Shown piece after piece: positions 6,008 to 9,375 of a stretch of DNA of 9,375 nt. How positions within the stretch are numbered: position 1 is the first letter of the stretch; each line of letters begins with the position of its first letter. Below the pieces are notes generated by a model. That model was not told the origin of the DNA, ran no database searches, and saw only the letters and a program-made list of their open reading frames with translations. The position numbers were made by a program, and so were the translations under genes. The stretch is from positions 1-9,375 of the forward strand of contig CATPBD010000248.1 of assembly GCA_955652265.1 (NCBI GenBank). The letters run 5' to 3'. This DNA is from an uncultured Gemmatimonadaceae bacterium. Lineage in GTDB: Bacteria > Gemmatimonadota > Gemmatimonadetes > Gemmatimonadales > Gemmatimonadaceae.

Positions 6008-7297
6008 ATGCCGTCTCACTCCATGATTCTCGCAATCGTAGTGTCCCTGCTCGTCATCGGCGCGGCCGCCTTCGTGTACGTCACGGCGAGCGTGAATGCC
6101 GAGGCGAACCGGGAAGACGCGATCGTCTCCGTACCGCTGATAGCGGGCAATGCAGACGCGTTCATGCGCGCACTCGCCGGAGCCGCGAGTCAGCACGTTA
6201 CGGACGGAAACAAAATCACGGTACTTCAGAACGGGGTCGAGATATTCCCCGCAATGCTAGAGACGATTGCATCGGCCCGTCACAGCATTCACTTCTCGAC
6301 CTTCATCTTTTCGTCGGGCGAGATCCCTCAGAAATTCGCTGACGCTTTCTCGGCAGCGGCCAAGCGCGGAGTCGAGGTCCGCATGGTCTTCGACAAGAGC
6401 GGCAGCAAGGGAGTGTCGCAAGCGCTTATGGACCAAATGCGGAAAGCCGGCTGCAAGGTCAACTGGTTCCGGCCGATCCGGTGGTACTCCTGGGCGAAAT
6501 ACAACCATCGCACGCATCGGAAGCTGCTCGTCGTCGACGGCACAGTCGCATTCACGGGCGGCGTGGGAATCGCGGACGAGTGGGACGGCAATGCAGACTC
6601 TCCCGCTCACTGGCGGGACACGCACGTGCGAGTAGACGGACCAGCGGTAGCGTCGGTTCAGGCTGCGTTCGTCGATAACTGGAACGAAGCGACCGGAAAG
6701 CTTCCCATCGACGAGAAGTATTTCCCAACGCTGACGCCGGCAGGCGAGACTTTGATGTGCGGAATTCAGAGCAATCCGGTAATCGCCACGAGCGCGGCGC
6801 AGCGCTCGATGGCGGTGCTGATTGCCGGCGCGAGCAAGCGACTCTGGATCGCCAACGCCTACTTCGTTCCGACGCGCCCTTTCGTTCAAGCTCTTCGAGC
6901 CGCCAAGGCGAGGGGTGTGGATGTGAAGATCCTTTTGCCCGGGCGCTATCACGATCAACCCGCGGTGCGTCGCGCCAGCCGCCGCACCTGGGGGCCGCTC
7001 CTGGCCGGCGGTGTCGAGCTCTACGAGTACGAGCCCACGATGATCCACTGCAAGATCGTGATCGTGGACGGCAGCGTCACATCGATCGGCTCGATCAATT
7101 TCGACCCGCGCTCCTTCGCGCTCAACGCGGAATTCGGCGTCGTCGCCCTCGATCGGGCACTCGCGAAGCAAATGGAGGACGCATTCGTCGACGACCTGCG
7201 ATCGGCGCGACGCGTCACCGCCGAGGATCTTCGGCGACTCCCGGTCCATGAGCGGATGCTTAATATTTTTTGCTACTGGATCCGGGCCCAACTGTAA
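6008..7297 (+). CDS. Cardiolipin synthase / phospholipase D-family protein (ClsB-like)
   Basis: A 429-residue enzyme with one N-terminal membrane helix (about 6-26) and two phospholipase D-type HKD motifs. The first is H170-R-K172-LLVV-D177-G with following TGGVGIADEW; the second is H347-C-K349-IVIV-D354-G followed by SIGSINFDPRS. Between them lie WRDTHVRVDGPAV..VQAAFVDNW and YFVPTRPFVQALRAAKARGVDVKILLPG, the normal cardiolipin synthase arrangement. Such enzymes join two phosphatidylglycerols, or phosphatidylglycerol and phosphatidylethanolamine, into cardiolipin at the inner membrane. The single helix and length are closer to ClsB/YbhO-type proteins than to ClsA, which has two helices. Both catalytic motifs are intact. 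It sits 16 bp after the KdpD-type kinase and is presumably in its operon. It ends 4 bp before the stop of the converging propeller gene. Another phosphatidyl-transfer or phospholipase D activity cannot be excluded by sequence. Confidence 0.9.
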   Translation: MPSHSMILAIVVSLLVIGAAAFVYVTASVNAEANREDAIVSVPLIAGNADAFMRALAGAASQHVTDGNKITVLQNGVEIFPAMLETIASARHSIHFSTFIFSSGEIPQKFADAFSAAAKRGVEVRMVFDKSGSKGVSQALMDQMRKAGCKVNWFRPIRWYSWAKYNHRTHRKLLVVDGTVAFTGGVGIADEWDGNADSPAHWRDTHVRVDGPAVASVQAAFVDNWNEATGKLPIDEKYFPTLTPAGETLMCGIQSNPVIATSAAQRSMAVLIAGASKRLWIANAYFVPTRPFVQALRAAKARGVDVKILLPGRYHDQPAVRRASRRTWGPLLAGGVELYEYEPTMIHCKIVIVDGSVTSIGSINFDPRSFALNAEFGVVALDRALAKQMEDAFVDDLRSARRVTAEDLRRLPVHERMLNIFCYWIRAQL

Positions 7298-7301
7298 CTG
7301 G

Positions 7302-8324
7302 TTAGTGTGACCCCAAAGGCTCAACGACCATCACCATGAACGTGCCGGGCAGCATAGGCGGCCGGCGTCTGGGATTGGTCGCCGTCGATTCCGCCGGGAC
7401 TGCCCCGAACTTGGCGGAGACCACGTACAGACGGTGACTGGCGGGATCGAGTCCCATGTTACGCGCGCGCTGCGCCGTTTGAACGTTCTCGACCACGTGA
7501 TACGTGTCGGGGGTGTCCTGATGAATCACGGTCAACGTTCCGTCCGCGTTCGAGGCATACGCGTCACGCATCACCGGATCGTATCCGGCACCGTCGACGC
7601 CGTTGCCGATTGGGATCGTCGTGATCAATCGACCGTTCTTGTAGTCAGAGATCGCCATGACGCCGCTTCGGCATCCGCTGAACAATCTCTGGCGCCTCGT
7701 GTCGATCGCCATCGACACGGGATTCTTGCACGGCGCCGTCGACCAGCGACGCGTGACGCGCATGTTCCTCGCGTCGATCTCCGCGACCTGGCTGCTGTCG
7801 GTGAGGTTCACGTAGATCATCCCGTCCCTTGCCGATTGACCGTACTCTGGCTTGCCGCCGAGCGGGATGTTGGTGATCAACGTTCCCTTGCTTGGTTCGA
7901 TCACCGTCGACGAGTTCGCGTCGCCATTGAAGGTGAAAACGCGCTTCGATGCGGGGTCATAGATGATCGCATCCGCGTCTTCCGCCGCAGGGATCCTGCC
8001 CAGCGTCTTAAAGGTCTTGGAGTCGAACATGACTACGGAGCTGTCGTTCCCCGATGTTGCGAACCCGTGCCCGGTCCCCGTCGCCAGCGCGGTGCCGTGA
8101 GCACCGTTGATGCCTGTGATCTCGCCGATCAGGTGCCCATCGTTCATGTCGACGACCATCACCCTATTCGACCTGCCGATAAAGATCCGGTGGTTGGGCC
8201 CGTCGGGAACGAGGTAGTCCCACCCGCCATCTCCACCAACAGTGTAGGTGTGGGTGATGCCGTACGTTTGGGCGGACAACGACGGTACGGCAAACAGCGA
8301 TAGCAGCAGAATCGATCGACGCAT
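7302..8324 (-). CDS. Secreted YVTN/YncE-type beta-propeller protein
   Basis: A 340-residue exported protein. The signal peptide is MRRSILLLSLFAVPSLSA (cleavage near A18|Q19). The rest is a run of repeated four-strand units with the usual YVTN-type wording: 'NHRIFIGRSNRVMVVDMNDGHLIGEI', 'DSSVVMFDSKTFKTLGRI', 'KRVFTFNGDANSSTVIE', 'DGMIYVNLTDSSQVAEIDARNMRV', 'RQRLFSGCRSGVMAISDYKNG', 'MRDAYASNADGTLTVIHQD' and 'SHRLYVVSAKFG', consistent with a seven-bladed propeller. Such folds are usually binding platforms; no catalytic residues are visible. ATG 8324 is preferred over an in-frame start 36 nt upstream because GAGG (8331-8334) is 6 nt away and the signal peptide then begins directly. The phosphoesterase gene ends 20 bp upstream in the same direction, indicating one operon and probably a shared periplasmic or extracellular role. 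Confidence 0.85.
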   Translation of the reverse strand: MRRSILLLSLFAVPSLSAQTYGITHTYTVGGDGGWDYLVPDGPNHRIFIGRSNRVMVVDMNDGHLIGEITGINGAHGTALATGTGHGFATSGNDSSVVMFDSKTFKTLGRIPAAEDADAIIYDPASKRVFTFNGDANSSTVIEPSKGTLITNIPLGGKPEYGQSARDGMIYVNLTDSSQVAEIDARNMRVTRRWSTAPCKNPVSMAIDTRRQRLFSGCRSGVMAISDYKNGRLITTIPIGNGVDGAGYDPVMRDAYASNADGTLTVIHQDTPDTYHVVENVQTAQRARNMGLDPASHRLYVVSAKFGAVPAESTATNPRRRPPMLPGTFMVMVVEPLGSH

Positions 8325-8329
8325 GATTT

Positions 8330-8335
8330 TCCTCA
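8330..8335 (-). promoter_or_regulatory. Ribosome binding site of the propeller gene
   Basis: The minus strand reads TGAGGA inside the 20-bp gap between the phosphoesterase stop and ATG 8324, at normal spacing. It selects the MRRS start over the longer in-frame one. Confidence 0.7.
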
Positions 8336-8344
8336 CAATTGAAG

Positions 8345-9259
8345 TTATTGTAATCGCCAAACGCTTTCGGGGAACGCCGACGCATTTCTGTCGCCGGTGC
8401 CGACGCTGCTCAAACCGAAATTGTCCTCTATCGTCTTGAGCAGGCTGTAGTGTGTCAAAGGAGCAGTGTATTTGCCGGGCTTCACCACGCTCCCGAGTAA
8501 TAGCGTGAGGACGCGATTATCGCGGCTCCCGCCTTCGTCCCAGGTGATCACGACCAGCGTTCGTTGATGCATCGCGATGCTGGCCTCGAGGTTTCGCACG
8601 AAACCCCTGAGCCATGTCGATGCAACCTCGAGCGATGTGTCGTGGCCATCGTTGAACATGTTGGGCGTGTAGAACGAATAGTTCGGCAGCTCTCCCGCCC
8701 GCGCGTCGCGCATGAACTGACTACCGGCCACGACGCGTCCGCACCTGCCTGGGTTGTTCTGTATGGAAGCGAACGCGAGGAGGGGCACGTGCTTCCTGGC
8801 GTAGAGCTCCGTCGGCGCTGCGATTGGCGTGAGACGCCCCGCCCCCGCCGCGCTCCCCAGATAGCATCCGCCCGGATAATCCTCGGCGTACGATTTCCAG
8901 GTGAGACCTTTTTCTTCCAGGCGATCGGCGATCGTTGGGCCCTTAAGCGGCGGCGGTCGGTGGTCGCTCTCCAGACCGAATGTGGTGCCCGCAACGATCG
9001 CCAGGTAATTCGGAAAGGAGGGATGCGTAATGGCGTGGTAGACCGAAAACCAGGCACCTCTGCGCGCCAGAGAAGAGATGTACGGATCAGCCAGAGCCTG
9101 GTCGGTTCCCTCGTTCTCCATTATCACGATGACTACCTGATCGAAGTACCTGCCTACGGGTTTCGCCGAATCGACCTGGGCCTGCAGTGATGCAAAGCTC
9201 AGCCACCCGAGCGACACCGCACAGAGGGACGCCGAGTTAAAGCCGCGATTGGACGGCAT
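8345..9259 (-). CDS. Secreted phosphoesterase (acid phosphatase / phospholipase C-like family)
   Basis: A 304-residue exported hydrolase of the Phosphoesterase (PF04185-type) family, which includes acid phosphatases and non-specific phospholipases C. After a signal peptide (about 1-27, ending SLQA|Q) come VVIVIME48-N49-E, where the family has its metal-binding Glu-Asn; then H79-P-S-F-P-N84-Y-LAIVAG; PNMFN203-D204-G-H206-D207-T; TW240-D241-E242-G-G; and the terminal YSLLKTIEDNFGL. The HPSxPNY, NDxHD and WDEG blocks resemble acid phosphatases (AcpA or fungal phosphate-repressible type) more than large phospholipases C. The size, about 300 aa, also fits a compact phosphatase. Metal-site residues appear intact. 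The start is ATG 9259; GTG 9268, three codons upstream, is equally possible and both have weak ribosome sites. It is probably the first gene of an operon with the propeller. Substrate is unknown; phosphate scavenging is a reasonable inference. Confidence 0.88.
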   Translation of the reverse strand: MPSNRGFNSASLCAVSLGWLSFASLQAQVDSAKPVGRYFDQVVIVIMENEGTDQALADPYISSLARRGAWFSVYHAITHPSFPNYLAIVAGTTFGLESDHRPPPLKGPTIADRLEEKGLTWKSYAEDYPGGCYLGSAAGAGRLTPIAAPTELYARKHVPLLAFASIQNNPGRCGRVVAGSQFMRDARAGELPNYSFYTPNMFNDGHDTSLEVASTWLRGFVRNLEASIAMHQRTLVVITWDEGGSRDNRVLTLLLGSVVKPGKYTAPLTHYSLLKTIEDNFGLSSVGTGDRNASAFPESVWRLQ

Positions 9260-9375
9260 AGAGCTCACTAGTATTTCTTCACCAACGCAACGGGCTAACA
9301 GGGAGCACGCTTGTTGCTTTACGAACGAGAGAGCGCGCGCGAGCGATAACGAAAGTGCAACTCTCGAACGCGCGA
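9260..9375 (-). promoter_or_regulatory. Upstream region of the phosphoesterase-propeller operon
   Basis: The non-coding 116 bp to the window edge should carry the operon promoter. TTGCAC occurs on the minus strand at 9355-9360, but no good -10 lies 16-18 nt after it. There is a GC-alternating run (9334-9341). I recognise no clear Pho-box repeat. Confidence 0.3.

Noticed and set aside
6257..7324. Minus-strand open frame of 355 codons opposite the cardiolipin synthase gene
   Set aside because: The plus strand has both intact HKD motifs. The antisense translation is rich in Arg, His and Asp without any motif and is a GC-driven shadow.
7434..8303. Plus-strand open frame of 289 codons opposite the propeller gene
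   Set aside because: The composition is shadow-like (many Arg, Val, His, Asp), while the minus strand has a signal peptide, a good ribosome site and propeller repeats.
9326..9366. CGAGAG/CTCTCG inverted repeat around a GC-alternating run near the right edge
   Set aside because: A 6-bp stem with a loop of nearly 30 nt in low-complexity sequence is too weak to call an operator, terminator or attachment site.
1..9375. Possible defence, mobile or biosynthetic system
   Set aside because: I found no transposase, integrase, phage, toxin-antitoxin, CRISPR or biosynthetic core gene. All genes except the small 105-aa one fit known envelope, signalling or hydrolase families.

Overview
This 9.4 kb GC-rich window is densely coding, with no gene-free stretch above about 210 bases. 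It carries nine protein genes and no recognisable RNA gene, CRISPR array, insertion sequence or phage gene. The organism is a high-GC diderm bacterium. Lipoprotein and Sec-type signal peptides, a probable outer-membrane barrel, a TatA, and TTG/GTG starts all fit that. The mix of genes would suit a soil-type Gemmatimonadota, but that placement is inferred from gene flavour only and no marker gene is present.

Layout, left to right. (1) On the minus strand, running off the left edge, is an M3-family peptidyl-dipeptidase (Dcp type) with a lipoprotein signal. (2) Divergent from it is a secreted 277-residue protein of the MetA-pathway/transporter-like barrel family. Its stop codon overlaps that of (3), a small unrecognised minus-strand gene that lies just downstream of (4) tatA. 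(5) Divergent from tatA is a secreted DUF2279-like protein. (6-8) Next comes a tight plus-strand cluster: a KdpE-type response regulator, a short KdpD-type sensor kinase that starts inside the regulator's stop codon, and, 16 bp later, a two-HKD-motif cardiolipin synthase/phospholipase D enzyme. (9-10) Converging on this cluster, with a 4 bp gap, is a minus-strand pair: a secreted alkaline/acid phosphatase-type phosphoesterase followed 20 bp later by a secreted YVTN/YncE-type beta-propeller.

The most interesting signal is the Kdp-type two-component pair. It has no K+-ATPase genes beside it, and the sensor has lost the large cytosolic KdpD/Usp part. It is instead joined to a cardiolipin synthase gene. 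This suggests, as inference, a membrane-composition or osmotic circuit in which the kinase controls the enzyme that changes its own lipid surroundings. The second is the propeller plus phosphoesterase pair, which looks like the two-gene version of a protein that exists as a single fused polypeptide in other bacteria. The remaining genes look like ordinary envelope and housekeeping functions. I do not see a clearly new defence or mobile system.
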